This document shows positions 17,436-26,144 of a DNA stretch of 64,000 bases, piece by piece; position 1 is the first letter of the stretch; every line of letters begins with the position of its first letter. Source of the DNA: Vicinamibacteraceae bacterium. Its GTDB lineage: Bacteria; Planctomycetota; Phycisphaerae; Phycisphaerales; UBA5793. Under the pieces are notes generated by a model. The model searched no databases. It was not told the origin of the DNA and saw only the letters and a program-made list of their open reading frames with translations. The stretch is from assembly GCA_011525805.1 (NCBI GenBank), contig WYBR01000109.1:1-64000 (forward strand). The letters are read 5' to 3'. Made by a program: the position numbers and the translations under genes.

Positions 17436-19676
17436 ATGGATGGCCTGACGTTCCATGTCGCGAAGCGCCCAAGCGCTGACGGCCCGCAGGCCCGGCTGCA
17501 CCGCCTGATACTCTTCATCATGACGGTTGCCGCGGTCGCGGGGGCGCCGCGCGCGGACGCGCAGACCGACGCCGCGGCCGACAACCGCCGCTGCCTCAAC
17601 TGCCACGGCCAGGCGCACATCGCCACGCTCGATCCCTTCGAGCGGCGGTCCATGATCGGCCTGGCCGATCGGGCCGCCGAGCCGAACGAGCAGGCGCCGG
17701 CGACCCGGCCGGGTCTGTACCTCTCGGCGAAGGACTATCCCTTCCCCGTGCATGCCACCGCGTCCTGCGTGGACTGCCACGCCGACGCGGGCACCCTGCC
17801 GCACGCGCAGCATCTCAAGCCGGCGACGTGCTCGACCGGCTCGTGCCACAGCCGCGACGCGGCGGCGTTCCTGCGCGGCGTCCACGCCGAGGCGGCGGTC
17901 GTCGGCGACCAGCCGGCGCCGACGTGCTCGACGTGCCACGGCGGGCATGACGTGCTGCCCCGGCGCGACCGCGCTTCAAGGGTCCATCCCGTCAACATCG
18001 TCGCCACTTGCGGCGGCTGTCACCGGACCCACGCGCCGCAATCCGAGGACCGGCCCGAGGGCCAGGTGCTGGTGAGTTCCTATCTCGAAAGCGTTCACGG
18101 CACGCTGGTGACGCAGAGCGGGCTCGCCGTCGCCGCCACCTGTGCCGACTGCCACGGGTCGCACGAGGTGCACCCCGCCGCAGACGAGCGATCGAGCGTG
18201 CATCGAGACCGCGTGCCGACGACGTGCGGCCGTTGCCACGTCGGCATCAGCGAGACCTACGAGAAGAGCGTTCATGCCCAGGTCCGCCTCAACGGCCAGG
18301 AGAACGGCCACAAGGCGCCGGTGTGTACGGACTGCCACACCGCCCACAGCATTTCGCGCACGAACGTGCCGACGTTCATGCTCGACATCGTGAACGAGTG
18401 CGGCGAGTGCCACAACGATCCGTCGATGTCCGGCTCGCGCCGCGCAACGTTTTACGAGACCTACCGAGCCAGTTACCACGGGCAGGTGACGCGCCTGGGA
18501 TCGATGCGGGCCGCCCGGTGCAGCGACTGCCACGGCGCCCACGACATCCTCCCCATCAGCGATCCCGACTCGGCGCTGCACGGCGACCACCGAGTGCAGG
18601 TGTGCGCCAAGTGCCATCCAGGGGCGACGGCGAGTTTCGCGAAGTTCGATCCCCACGCCGACTACCGAGACTCGGCGCGCTACCCGCTGCTGCACGGCGT
18701 GTGGCTCTATTTCCTGATCGTCATCACCGCCGCGTTCGGGTTCTTCGGCCTGCATTCGATCCTCTGGTTCGTGCGCTCAGTCGTAGAACGGAGGCGCCTG
18801 CCGCGGCTCAACCACGCCGGAGGGCCGGCGATCCGCCGCTTCACGCGGATCAACCGCGTGAACCACGCGCTGGTGATTGTGAGTTTCTTCGGGCTGACGC
18901 TGACGGGCATCCCGCTGTTCTTCTCGGATCGCCCGTGGGCGCCGCGTCTGGCGGCGGTTTTCGGCGGGGTGGACTCGGCGGGGACGTGGCACCGCTTCTT
19001 CGCCGTCATGCTGCTGGTCAACTTCATCCTTCACGTCATCAACCTGTTCCGCTGCGGGGCCGAAGTCGCGCGGGCGGCGCAGGGCACGCCGATGGGACCG
19101 CGCCGCACGCTGCTGGGCTGGCTCTTCGGCCCGCACTCGCTCTTTCCGCGCTGGAAGGACGTGAAGGACTGCGCCGCGATGTTCCGCTGGTTCCTCACCG
19201 GCCGCGGCAAGCCGGCCTTCGGCCGCTGGACCTACTGGGAGAAGTTCGACTACTGGGCGGAGATCGTCGGCACGTTCATCATCGGCGGCTCGGGGTTGCT
19301 GCTGTGGTTCCCCGAAGTCTTCGCGAACTGGCTTCCGGGCTGGATCTTCAACATCGCCATGGTTGTCCACGGTTACGAGGCGCTTCTCGCTGTCGGATTC
19401 ATCTTCACGATCCACTTCTTCAACGCCCACCTGCGCCTCGAGAAGTTCCCGGTGGATGACGTGATCTTCACGGGCCGGGTGTCGGAGGAGGAGATGAAGC
19501 ACGAGCGGTCCGCGGAGTACGCCCACCTCGTGGAGCGCGGGCGGCTGGAGACCTTCCGAACCGACCCGGCGCCGCGCTGGCAGCGCCTCGTCGCCGTTGT
19601 CGTGGGGACCATCGCGATGCTCATCGGGACGTCGATGGTGGTCCTGATCGTTCTTGCCGGACTCAACGCACTGTAG
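17436..19676 (+). CDS. 11-heme cytochrome c fused to a membrane cytochrome b domain
   Basis: 746 residues. After a signal peptide (LILFIMTVAAVAGAPRADAQ) come ten CXXCH motifs plus one CX4CH (CSTGSCH) within residues 50-400. A six-helix membrane domain with conserved His follows (NRVNHALVIVSFFGLTLTG; WHRFFAVMLLVNFILHVINL; MVVHGYEALLAVGFIFTIHF), resembling formate dehydrogenase gamma / thiosulfate reductase cytochrome b. It could pass electrons between the quinone pool and the multiheme domain. It follows the bc gene by 12 bp and is probably part of the same complex or operon. The ribosome site before the ATG is weak. Confidence 0.88.
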   Translation: MDGLTFHVAKRPSADGPQARLHRLILFIMTVAAVAGAPRADAQTDAAADNRRCLNCHGQAHIATLDPFERRSMIGLADRAAEPNEQAPATRPGLYLSAKDYPFPVHATASCVDCHADAGTLPHAQHLKPATCSTGSCHSRDAAAFLRGVHAEAAVVGDQPAPTCSTCHGGHDVLPRRDRASRVHPVNIVATCGGCHRTHAPQSEDRPEGQVLVSSYLESVHGTLVTQSGLAVAATCADCHGSHEVHPAADERSSVHRDRVPTTCGRCHVGISETYEKSVHAQVRLNGQENGHKAPVCTDCHTAHSISRTNVPTFMLDIVNECGECHNDPSMSGSRRATFYETYRASYHGQVTRLGSMRAARCSDCHGAHDILPISDPDSALHGDHRVQVCAKCHPGATASFAKFDPHADYRDSARYPLLHGVWLYFLIVITAAFGFFGLHSILWFVRSVVERRRLPRLNHAGGPAIRRFTRINRVNHALVIVSFFGLTLTGIPLFFSDRPWAPRLAAVFGGVDSAGTWHRFFAVMLLVNFILHVINLFRCGAEVARAAQGTPMGPRRTLLGWLFGPHSLFPRWKDVKDCAAMFRWFLTGRGKPAFGRWTYWEKFDYWAEIVGTFIIGGSGLLLWFPEVFANWLPGWIFNIAMVVHGYEALLAVGFIFTIHFFNAHLRLEKFPVDDVIFTGRVSEEEMKHERSAEYAHLVERGRLETFRTDPAPRWQRLVAVVVGTIAMLIGTSMVVLIVLAGLNAL

Positions 19677-19725
19677 AGGAGGGCGGCACCAATCTTGCAC
19701 CTTGAGCCGTGGAACGGAGTGAGCC

Positions 19726-21252
19726 ATGAGTACCCCTTCTGACACCCCTGAAACGCCCGATTCCGCCGTGCGCCCGGCGCCGCGGTGGTGGCGGTTTCTC
19801 GGCCTCAAGAAGGTCAATCGCCGCCGTTTCCCGATCGGCCTAGCGCTGTGGGCGAAGATCGCCTATCCGGCCCTGATCCTGGCGGGGGGCGGACTCGGGT
19901 TTGTTGAGTATTCGATGCAGCCGGACTTCTGCCGCTCCTGCCACATCATGGAGCCGTACTACAAGGCGTGGCACGAATCCACGCACCGCGACGTGCCCTG
20001 CGGCGACTGCCACTTCGAGCCGGGCCTCGAAAACACCCTCAAGGGCAAGTGGCAGGCGAGCAGCCAGGCCGTCAGTTACATCACGCGGACCTACGGCTCC
20101 AAGCCGCACGCCCAGATTCAGGACGCCTCGTGCCTCCGGGCCGGCTGCCACGACCAGCGGCTCCTCGAGGGGCTCAGCGAGTGGGAAGTCGCCACGCACC
20201 GGGGCGACACGATCAAGATTCACTTCGACCACGCGCCGCACCTCGGCGAGATGCGCCGCGGCAAGCAACTGCGTTGCGTCTCATGCCACTCGCAGATCGT
20301 GCAGGGCCAGCACCTCGTCGTCACCCTCGACACCTGCTTCACCTGTCACTTCAAGGGGATGAAACACGGGCGCGATGAAGAGGTGATCGGAGGCTGCGGC
20401 TCGTGCCACGGCGCGCCCAAGGGCGACATCCGGCTCGCCACCGGGCTCTTCAACCACAAGGAGTTCCTCGACCGCAAGGTCGCCTGCGAGAACTGCCACG
20501 CCGAGGCGGTCAAGGGCGACGGCGAAGTCCCGCCCCAGATGTGCTGGAACTGCCACAACCAGCCGCAGCAACTCGCCAAGTTCGGCGAGACGCAACTCAT
20601 CCACCGCGCGCACGTCACCGACCACAAACTCGAATGCTCCGACTGCCACGTGCAGATCGAGCATCACCTGACCGCGAACGCCACGCGGGCCCTCTCGCTC
20701 ATCGCCGTCAACCATCAGCCGATGGCGTCGTCGTCGGACGGGTGCGCCCAGTGCCACGAGGGCACGCACTCCGGCCCGGCGCTGATGTACGCGGGCAAGG
20801 GCGGGCGCGGCGCGCCCGAGATGCCCAGCCCGATGTTCAGCGCCCAGGTCGACTGCATCGCCTGCCACACTGAGAGCCGCGACGGACTCGCGCACGGCGT
20901 CTCCGGTCGGACCTATCTCGCCGCGCAGAGAGCCTGCGATTCCTGCCACGGCAATCGCTACGAGGGCGTGCTCGACGCGTGGAAGAACGCCGTCGATGGG
21001 CTTCTCGCCGAGGCGGAAGTCGCAGTGGAAGGCGCGCGCGTGGCGATCGAAGCCGCGCCGATCGCCGATGATCGCCTGCGCCTCGACCTTCAGCGCCTCT
21101 ACAACGACGCGGGCGAAAACGTCCGCTTCGTCCGCGCCGCCCACGGCGTCCACAACATCACCTACGCCACGGCGCTGCTCAACGCCGCGATCGACGCGAG
21201 CGAGGAGATCCGCGCCAGGCTCGCGGCGCCGGAGGAAGAGAGCGAGCGGTGA
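19726..21252 (+). CDS. NapC/NirT-type dodecaheme cytochrome c
   Basis: 508 residues with a single N-terminal membrane anchor (YPALILAGGGLGFVEYSM) directly followed by PDFCRSCHIMEPYYKAW and DVPCGDCHF, the NapC/NirT arrangement for quinol oxidation. In all there are eleven CXXCH and one CX4CH (CLRAGCH). The C-terminal 100 residues are helical and heme-free. NapC proteins normally have 4-5 hemes, so this is an extended form. It probably offers a second, non-bc route from quinol to periplasmic carriers. The stop overlaps the GTG of the next gene (GTGA at 21249-21252). Confidence 0.9.
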   Translation: MSTPSDTPETPDSAVRPAPRWWRFLGLKKVNRRRFPIGLALWAKIAYPALILAGGGLGFVEYSMQPDFCRSCHIMEPYYKAWHESTHRDVPCGDCHFEPGLENTLKGKWQASSQAVSYITRTYGSKPHAQIQDASCLRAGCHDQRLLEGLSEWEVATHRGDTIKIHFDHAPHLGEMRRGKQLRCVSCHSQIVQGQHLVVTLDTCFTCHFKGMKHGRDEEVIGGCGSCHGAPKGDIRLATGLFNHKEFLDRKVACENCHAEAVKGDGEVPPQMCWNCHNQPQQLAKFGETQLIHRAHVTDHKLECSDCHVQIEHHLTANATRALSLIAVNHQPMASSSDGCAQCHEGTHSGPALMYAGKGGRGAPEMPSPMFSAQVDCIACHTESRDGLAHGVSGRTYLAAQRACDSCHGNRYEGVLDAWKNAVDGLLAEAEVAVEGARVAIEAAPIADDRLRLDLQRLYNDAGENVRFVRAAHGVHNITYATALLNAAIDASEEIRARLAAPEEESER

Positions 21253-22811
21253 GGCGCCCCCGCGCGACAGTTCGACCGATTCGGCCGGACGGGTCGAAGC
21301 CGCGACGGCGCCCGCCGGCGGCGGCGGCGGTTCGCGCAGCGCTCTTTCTCTCCCTCGCCGTCGCCGCGGGTTGCGGCAAGAGCGAGCAACGCGAGAGCGC
21401 CGAGCCCACAACGGCCGCGGCCGACACCGGCACGCGCTACGTCACCACCGCCCCAGGCCGAGCGCCTCCGATCGTCAGGCCCTCTTTCGTCGCCGCGGAG
21501 CACGCCGCGCCCAGGCCGACCGAAACGCTCACTCCAGATGCTTCGTGCGTTACCCCCGAATGCCACGCGACCTTCGGCACCGCCGACCGCGTGCACGGAC
21601 CCATCGCGGCGGGCGACTGCTTCTCCTGCCACGGCGAGGACGCGGGTGGGCACGTCTATCCCCTCCGCCGCGAAGGCGATCGCACCTGCACCTTCTGCCA
21701 CCAGACGGGGCAGATGCGTGAGCACCGCCATGCCGCGCTGGACAATCCCGGCTGCATGGGCTGCCACGATCCTCATACGGGCGGGAAGTTCCTTCTCGTG
21801 GCCGACTCGGTCGAGAAGGTCTGCCTCACCTGTCACGTGCTCGATGAGGGCAAGCACGCGCACGGCCCCTACGCCGCCGGCGAGTGCGCCGCGTGCCACC
21901 TGCCGCATGAATCGGATCACCCCGGCCTGTTGCGGGGCGGAAGCGGCGCCGATCACTGCTTTGCCTGCCACGCCGAGACCCGCCACGCCTTGGTCAACGC
22001 GCCGTACGTTCACGCGCCGGCCGCGAACGACTGCACGACCTGCCACAGCCCGCACGCGTCGGATCAGCCGAATCATCTGCGGCAGGCGATCGGCTCGCTC
22101 TGCCTCGACTGCCACACCGGCCTTGAGCAGGCGATCGAGGGCGCGACGACGGCGCACGCCGCGATCTTCACCGCCGACTCCTGCGCCAACTGCCACGATG
22201 CGCACGCCGCGGGCCGGCCGCGTCTGCTGCGCGACCGGCAAACGACGCTGTGTCTCTCGTGCCACAATCAACCCGTCGTCGCCAACGACGGTCGCCGCAT
22301 CCCCGACATGACGGCGAGCGTCGTCAACCGCCGCTTCCTGCACGGTCCGGTCGAGTCCGGCGACTGCTCCGCCTGCCACAACGTCCACGGCTCCTCGCAC
22401 GACCGCCTGCTGCGGCAGAACTTCCCGACGAGTTTCTATGCCAGGTTTGACCTTCAGAACTATGCCTTGTGCTTCAGTTGCCATCCGCAGGACCTGGTGC
22501 TCTCCGAGCGGACGACTTCGCTCACCGACTTCCGCGACGGGGATCGCAACTTGCACTATCTGCACGTGCACCGCGACGAGAAGGGCCGCACCTGCAAGAC
22601 CTGCCACGCGATCCACGGCTCGGACCTGCCGCGCCACGTCGCCACCGACGTTCCCTTCGAGAGTTCCGACTGGCTCATGCCCATCGGCTTTGAGCGCTTC
22701 GAGGACGGAGGCAAGTGCGCCCCCGGCTGCCACGTCGCCATGACCTATCGCCGCGGAGAGCCCGCGACGCCCCCGCCGGACGATCCGCAGAAACCAGGAG
22801 GTCAGCCATGA
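21249..22811 (+). CDS. pentadecaheme cytochrome c, lipoprotein (paralogue 2)
   Basis: 520 residues. A long Arg-rich n-region leads to a lipobox LAVAAGC, so the protein is predicted to be lipid-anchored. It has 13 CXXCH, first site CVTPECH (CX4CH) and last site CAPGCH (CX3CH), the same order as the genes at 12036 and 22808. The C-terminal block FRDGDRNLHYLHV, GRTCKTCH and GG-x-CAPGCHV is shared by all three. The lipid anchor suggests a membrane-bound relay. Coupled upstream (GTGA) and downstream (ATGA). Confidence 0.9.
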   Translation: MRRPRATVRPIRPDGSKPRRRPPAAAAVRAALFLSLAVAAGCGKSEQRESAEPTTAAADTGTRYVTTAPGRAPPIVRPSFVAAEHAAPRPTETLTPDASCVTPECHATFGTADRVHGPIAAGDCFSCHGEDAGGHVYPLRREGDRTCTFCHQTGQMREHRHAALDNPGCMGCHDPHTGGKFLLVADSVEKVCLTCHVLDEGKHAHGPYAAGECAACHLPHESDHPGLLRGGSGADHCFACHAETRHALVNAPYVHAPAANDCTTCHSPHASDQPNHLRQAIGSLCLDCHTGLEQAIEGATTAHAAIFTADSCANCHDAHAAGRPRLLRDRQTTLCLSCHNQPVVANDGRRIPDMTASVVNRRFLHGPVESGDCSACHNVHGSSHDRLLRQNFPTSFYARFDLQNYALCFSCHPQDLVLSERTTSLTDFRDGDRNLHYLHVHRDEKGRTCKTCHAIHGSDLPRHVATDVPFESSDWLMPIGFERFEDGGKCAPGCHVAMTYRRGEPATPPPDDPQKPGGQP

Positions 22812-24274
22812 GACTCCACCACCGACTGCTCGTCGCCGCGGGATCGCTCGCCGCCGGCGCGGCGCTGCTGGCGATGCAGGACCGGCCGCGAGCCGCGCGG
22901 CCGACGACCGCCGTCGCTCCCTCGTCGTGCGTGACGGCCGAGTGCCACGCCGACGTCAAGAAGCACGACACGCTGCACGGCCCCGTCGCGGTGGACGCCT
23001 GCGACGCCTGCCACGCTTCGGTCAGCGTCCCGGACCACACCTTTGCGCTCGTGCGCGACGCCAAGGACTTGTGCCTCTTCTGCCACGAGATGAACGTCGC
23101 CGGCGCCAAGACGGTTCACGAGCCGCTCACCACCGGCGACTGCCTCTCGTGCCACAGCCCGCACGGCGGGCCGAGCCGCCTGCTCCTCAAGGCCGCCAGC
23201 CCCTCCGCCCTCTGCCAGCAGTGCCATGAGAACGTCTTCGCCGGCAAGTCGGCGGTTCACGGCCCGGTCGCCGCGGGCGCCTGCGCCGCGTGCCACTCGC
23301 CGCACGCCTCGGAGCACGAGCATCTCCTGCTGGCGCAGGGCCGCGAACTCTGCCTCCAGTGCCACACGACGACGCGCACCCAGGTCGAGTCGATGCGCTA
23401 CGTTCATGGCCCGGTCAACACCGACTGCGCCGCCTGTCATGATCCGCACGCGTCCGATCACCCCATGATGCTGCATGACGCGCCTGGCGCGCTGTGCCTC
23501 TCCTGCCACGAGACGATCAAGCACATCGTGGACACCGCCACCGAGCAGCACGCCGCCGTCACCACCGACCAGGAGTGCCTCAACTGCCACGAATCGCACG
23601 CCTCGGATCATCCGCGCATCCTCAAGGGCGACATGATGGACTTGTGCCTCAAGTGCCACGACCGCGAGATCAAGATGCCCGACGGGCGCAACCTCGCCAA
23701 CATGAAGGCGGTCTTCGCCACCGGCACGAGCCTGCACGGGCCCGTGGCGCAGCACAACTGCGCCGCGTGCCACGAGATTCACGGCGGGGGCAACTTTCGC
23801 CTGCTCGTCCACGAATACCCGCCGCAGTTCTACGCCCCATTCAAGGAGGAGAGTTACGCCCTGTGCTTCTCCTGCCACGACAAGGCGCTCGTTCACGACG
23901 AACGCACCACGGCGCTGACGAACTTCCGCAACGGCGATCTCAACCTGCACTTCCTCCACGTCAACAAGGAGAAGAAAGGCCGCACCTGCCGCGCCTGCCA
24001 CGAAACCCACGCCAGCAACAAGGCCAACCACATTCGCGAGTGGGTGCTCTTCGGCGAGGGTTACAAACTCCCGATCAACTTCACCAAACTCGCCGAGGGC
24101 GGGTCGTGCGCGCCGGGCTGCCACGTGCCCTACGAATACAGCCGCACGACGCCGGTCGAGTATCCGCCGCCGGCGCCGGCGACCTGGCCAGGGGAACAGC
24201 CCGGGACCAACCCCGCGCCGAACCCCGCACCGAACTCCGCGCCGAACCCCGCCGACCGGCCCGACGGCCGCTGA
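22808..24274 (+). CDS. pentadecaheme cytochrome c (paralogue 3)
   Basis: 488 residues with an ordinary signal peptide (LLVAAGSLAAGAALLA). There are 13 CXXCH plus CVTAECH (first, CX4CH) and CAPGCH (last, CX3CH). The C-terminal tail is rich in Pro, Asn and Ala with NPAP/NSAP repeats and may tether the protein to the wall or a partner. AGGAGG six bases before the ATG gives a strong start, which overlaps the previous stop. Confidence 0.9.
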   Translation: MRLHHRLLVAAGSLAAGAALLAMQDRPRAARPTTAVAPSSCVTAECHADVKKHDTLHGPVAVDACDACHASVSVPDHTFALVRDAKDLCLFCHEMNVAGAKTVHEPLTTGDCLSCHSPHGGPSRLLLKAASPSALCQQCHENVFAGKSAVHGPVAAGACAACHSPHASEHEHLLLAQGRELCLQCHTTTRTQVESMRYVHGPVNTDCAACHDPHASDHPMMLHDAPGALCLSCHETIKHIVDTATEQHAAVTTDQECLNCHESHASDHPRILKGDMMDLCLKCHDREIKMPDGRNLANMKAVFATGTSLHGPVAQHNCAACHEIHGGGNFRLLVHEYPPQFYAPFKEESYALCFSCHDKALVHDERTTALTNFRNGDLNLHFLHVNKEKKGRTCRACHETHASNKANHIREWVLFGEGYKLPINFTKLAEGGSCAPGCHVPYEYSRTTPVEYPPPAPATWPGEQPGTNPAPNPAPNSAPNPADRPDGR

Positions 24275-24312
24275 GGCCGGCGAACCCTCGCCGCGATGCG
24301 AAGGAGCATGAC

Positions 24313-25302
24313 ATGAGAACTGCACTCTGGACCACTCTCATCTTCCTTGCTTTCGGAGCCGCCGTCTTCGCCGACGATCTGCGCGTCGTCAAGCGCGGTC
24401 AGAGCGTTCCCGCCTACTCGCTGGCGACCGTGACCGGCTCGACGGTGGACAACGCCTCCAATCGCCAGCGTGCCTCCGTTGTCGTCTACCTCGCCGCCGA
24501 GCAGAACAGTTCCATGCGCATCGCCGTCGAGTCGCAGCAGGTCGTCACCGAACTTAAGCGCGACGATCTCGAACTCCACCACGTCACCGCCGACGTGGCG
24601 CAGGCCAACTGGTTCCGCGAGTTCCGCGACGGCGCCGGCGTCCGCTGCCCGCTCGGCCTCGATTTCGACCGCACCTTCTATGGCCAACTCGGCGTGATCG
24701 TCCTGCCGACGACGATCGTCGTCGATGCGCAGGGGCGCCTGCGCCACGTCATCGCCGGCTACAAAGCCGACTACGCCCACGTGCTCGACGCCTGCGCCCG
24801 CCACGCGCTGGGCCTGCTCGACGACGCCCAACTCGAGGCCGCCCTCGCGGCCAAGGGCTTCGAGCGCGACACGCCCGCCGACCGCGCCGCCCGGCACCGC
24901 GCCGCCGCCAACCTCCTGCGCGAAAAAGGCCTTCTCGCCGACGCCGAGAAGGAACTGCGCCAGGCCATCGAGATCGATCCGCAGGGCGTCGAGCTGCGCC
25001 TCGATCTCGCCTCGCTCTGCATCGCGCTGCGGCGATTCGACGAGGCCGAGACCCTTGTGAATGAGGCAGTGAAGATCGAGGCGGACAACCGTCGCGCCAA
25101 ACTCCTGCGCGGCATGCTCCACTACCACGCCGGCCGACTCGAAGAGGCCGAGAAGGCCCTGAGCGAGTCGCTCATCCTCAACACCGATCCCGCGCGCACG
25201 CATTACTACCTCGGCCTGGTCTACGAAGCCCGCAAACAGCCCGACAAGGCGCTCGAACACTACCGCAAGGCCCTCGAGCGCCTGCTCGGCGAGCGCCCGT
25301 AA
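24313..25302 (+). CDS. secreted thioredoxin-fold protein with TPR repeats
   Basis: 329 residues: signal peptide (MRTALWTTLIFLAFGAAVFA), a thioredoxin-like domain ending in the cis-Pro segment VLPTTIVVDAQGRLRHVIAGY, and at least three TPR units (AEKELRQAIEIDPQGVELRL; AETLVNEAVKIEADNRRAKL; THYYLGLVYEARKQPDKALE). No CXXC is present. Same architecture as 13439-14455, and it again follows a 15-heme cytochrome, so the pair was probably duplicated together. AAGGAG at 24301-24306 fixes the start. Last gene of the plus-strand island. Confidence 0.82.
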   Translation: MRTALWTTLIFLAFGAAVFADDLRVVKRGQSVPAYSLATVTGSTVDNASNRQRASVVVYLAAEQNSSMRIAVESQQVVTELKRDDLELHHVTADVAQANWFREFRDGAGVRCPLGLDFDRTFYGQLGVIVLPTTIVVDAQGRLRHVIAGYKADYAHVLDACARHALGLLDDAQLEAALAAKGFERDTPADRAARHRAAANLLREKGLLADAEKELRQAIEIDPQGVELRLDLASLCIALRRFDEAETLVNEAVKIEADNRRAKLLRGMLHYHAGRLEEAEKALSESLILNTDPARTHYYLGLVYEARKQPDKALEHYRKALERLLGERP

Positions 25303-25355
25303 GCGCCGCTGCCGCAGAAACCTTTACTTTCTTCTCCATTTTCCCGAGTTCCCGA

Positions 25356-25383
25356 TTGCACCCGGGTCGGATGGCGGTAGATT
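25356..25383 (+). promoter_or_regulatory. weak sigma70-like promoter
   Basis: TTGCAC (25356-25361) and TAGATT (25378-25383) are separated by 16 bp, each matching consensus at four of six positions, ahead of the split small gene. Confidence 0.25.
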
Positions 25384-25439
25384 AATGACGACGAGCAGCT
25401 GAGCGGTCCGGCGCGGCACGACGCGGATCGAGGGGGGCG

Positions 25440-26074
25440 GTGAAGCGTCAGGATGACCTCGCCGCCTGGCTGCTCTGGTCACACGGATGGTGCGCCAACT
25501 CGGTGGTAGGCGGTAGGGTGCGTTGAGGCTCTGTGAAACGCACCGGGCTGAGAGGTAGAGCGCGCGATGGGCGTGCATTGAGGGAAACGCGTCGATGCCC
25601 AAGCGCACAATGAGTAGAAGCGCGAGGAGTCTCGAACGGAATCGGGCGCTGAATCCGGCGGGTTTCGCGGAGCCTCGACGCCACGCGACGTCGGAACGCA
25701 CGCAAGTCGCTCACCACAGAGCATCGAGGGCGCGGCCCTTCGGTCCCGCCTTCGGCTCTGAGGCTCAGCCTCGAAGAGAGCGACTCCAGGTCGATGGGAG
25801 GGCGCACGGAGGGAAGTTTGATGTATGACAGGAGCATCCGGGAGCAAGGCCACGCAGGTGGAAGCGAAGACGATGCAGCGCGCGATCGACGCCCAACCCG
25901 GTGCGTTTCGCCGAGCCTCAACGCACCCTACGCCCGAACCCGCGCTACTCGCTGTTTACGCCGGGTGCCGACTGGTATCTCGACCAGTACGCGGCGCCGG
26001 CGCACAAGATCCAGAACTTCAGTCCCCACCCGAGCGCGTGTGACCCGAATCACACGTGTCCGGCCTGTCCGTAG
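25440..26074 (+). pseudogene. small gene apparently split by a 419-bp inverted-repeat element
   Basis: A GTG at 25440 with GAGGGG just upstream opens a frame (VKRQDDLAAWLLWSHGWCANS) that enters an inverted-repeat element at 25513. Beyond the element's right end (25931) another open frame (PNPRYSLFTPGADWYLDQYA, ending CDPNHTCPACP) runs to a TAG at 26072-26074. Removing exactly 25513-25931 joins the two frames into one 71-codon ORF. A perfect terminator hairpin follows the stop. The product is unrecognised, with a Cys-rich end. The join could be chance (one in three for frame), so this is a reconstruction rather than a certainty. Confidence 0.4.
25513..25931. repeat. 419-bp element with 35-bp terminal inverted repeats (REP/MITE-like)
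   Basis: 25513-25547 and the reverse complement of 25897-25931 agree at 33 of 35 bases. Each end is itself a hairpin (GGTGCGTT...AACGCACC). A third, degenerate copy of the same motif lies inside near 25658-25685. No transposase is encoded. The pattern resembles REP or MITE-type non-autonomous elements. Confidence 0.7.
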
Positions 26075-26092
26075 TGACCTGCTGACTGCTCA

Positions 26093-26122
26093 CGCCGGGA
26101 GGGGTTAGCGCCCCTCCCGGCG
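26093..26122 (+). terminator. strong terminator hairpin
   Basis: A perfect 12-bp stem (CGCCGGGAGGGG / CCCCTCCCGGCG) with loop TTAGCG, 18 bp after the stop of the split gene and just ahead of the HAF gene. Confidence 0.75.
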
Positions 26123-26144
26123 ATTCATGCGTGGAGGCATTGTT

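Noticed and set aside
25448-25921. Minus-strand open frames inside the inverted-repeat element
   Set aside because: No ribosome site or recognisable domain; Arg/Ser-rich translations typical of non-coding repeats. No transposase motif seen.
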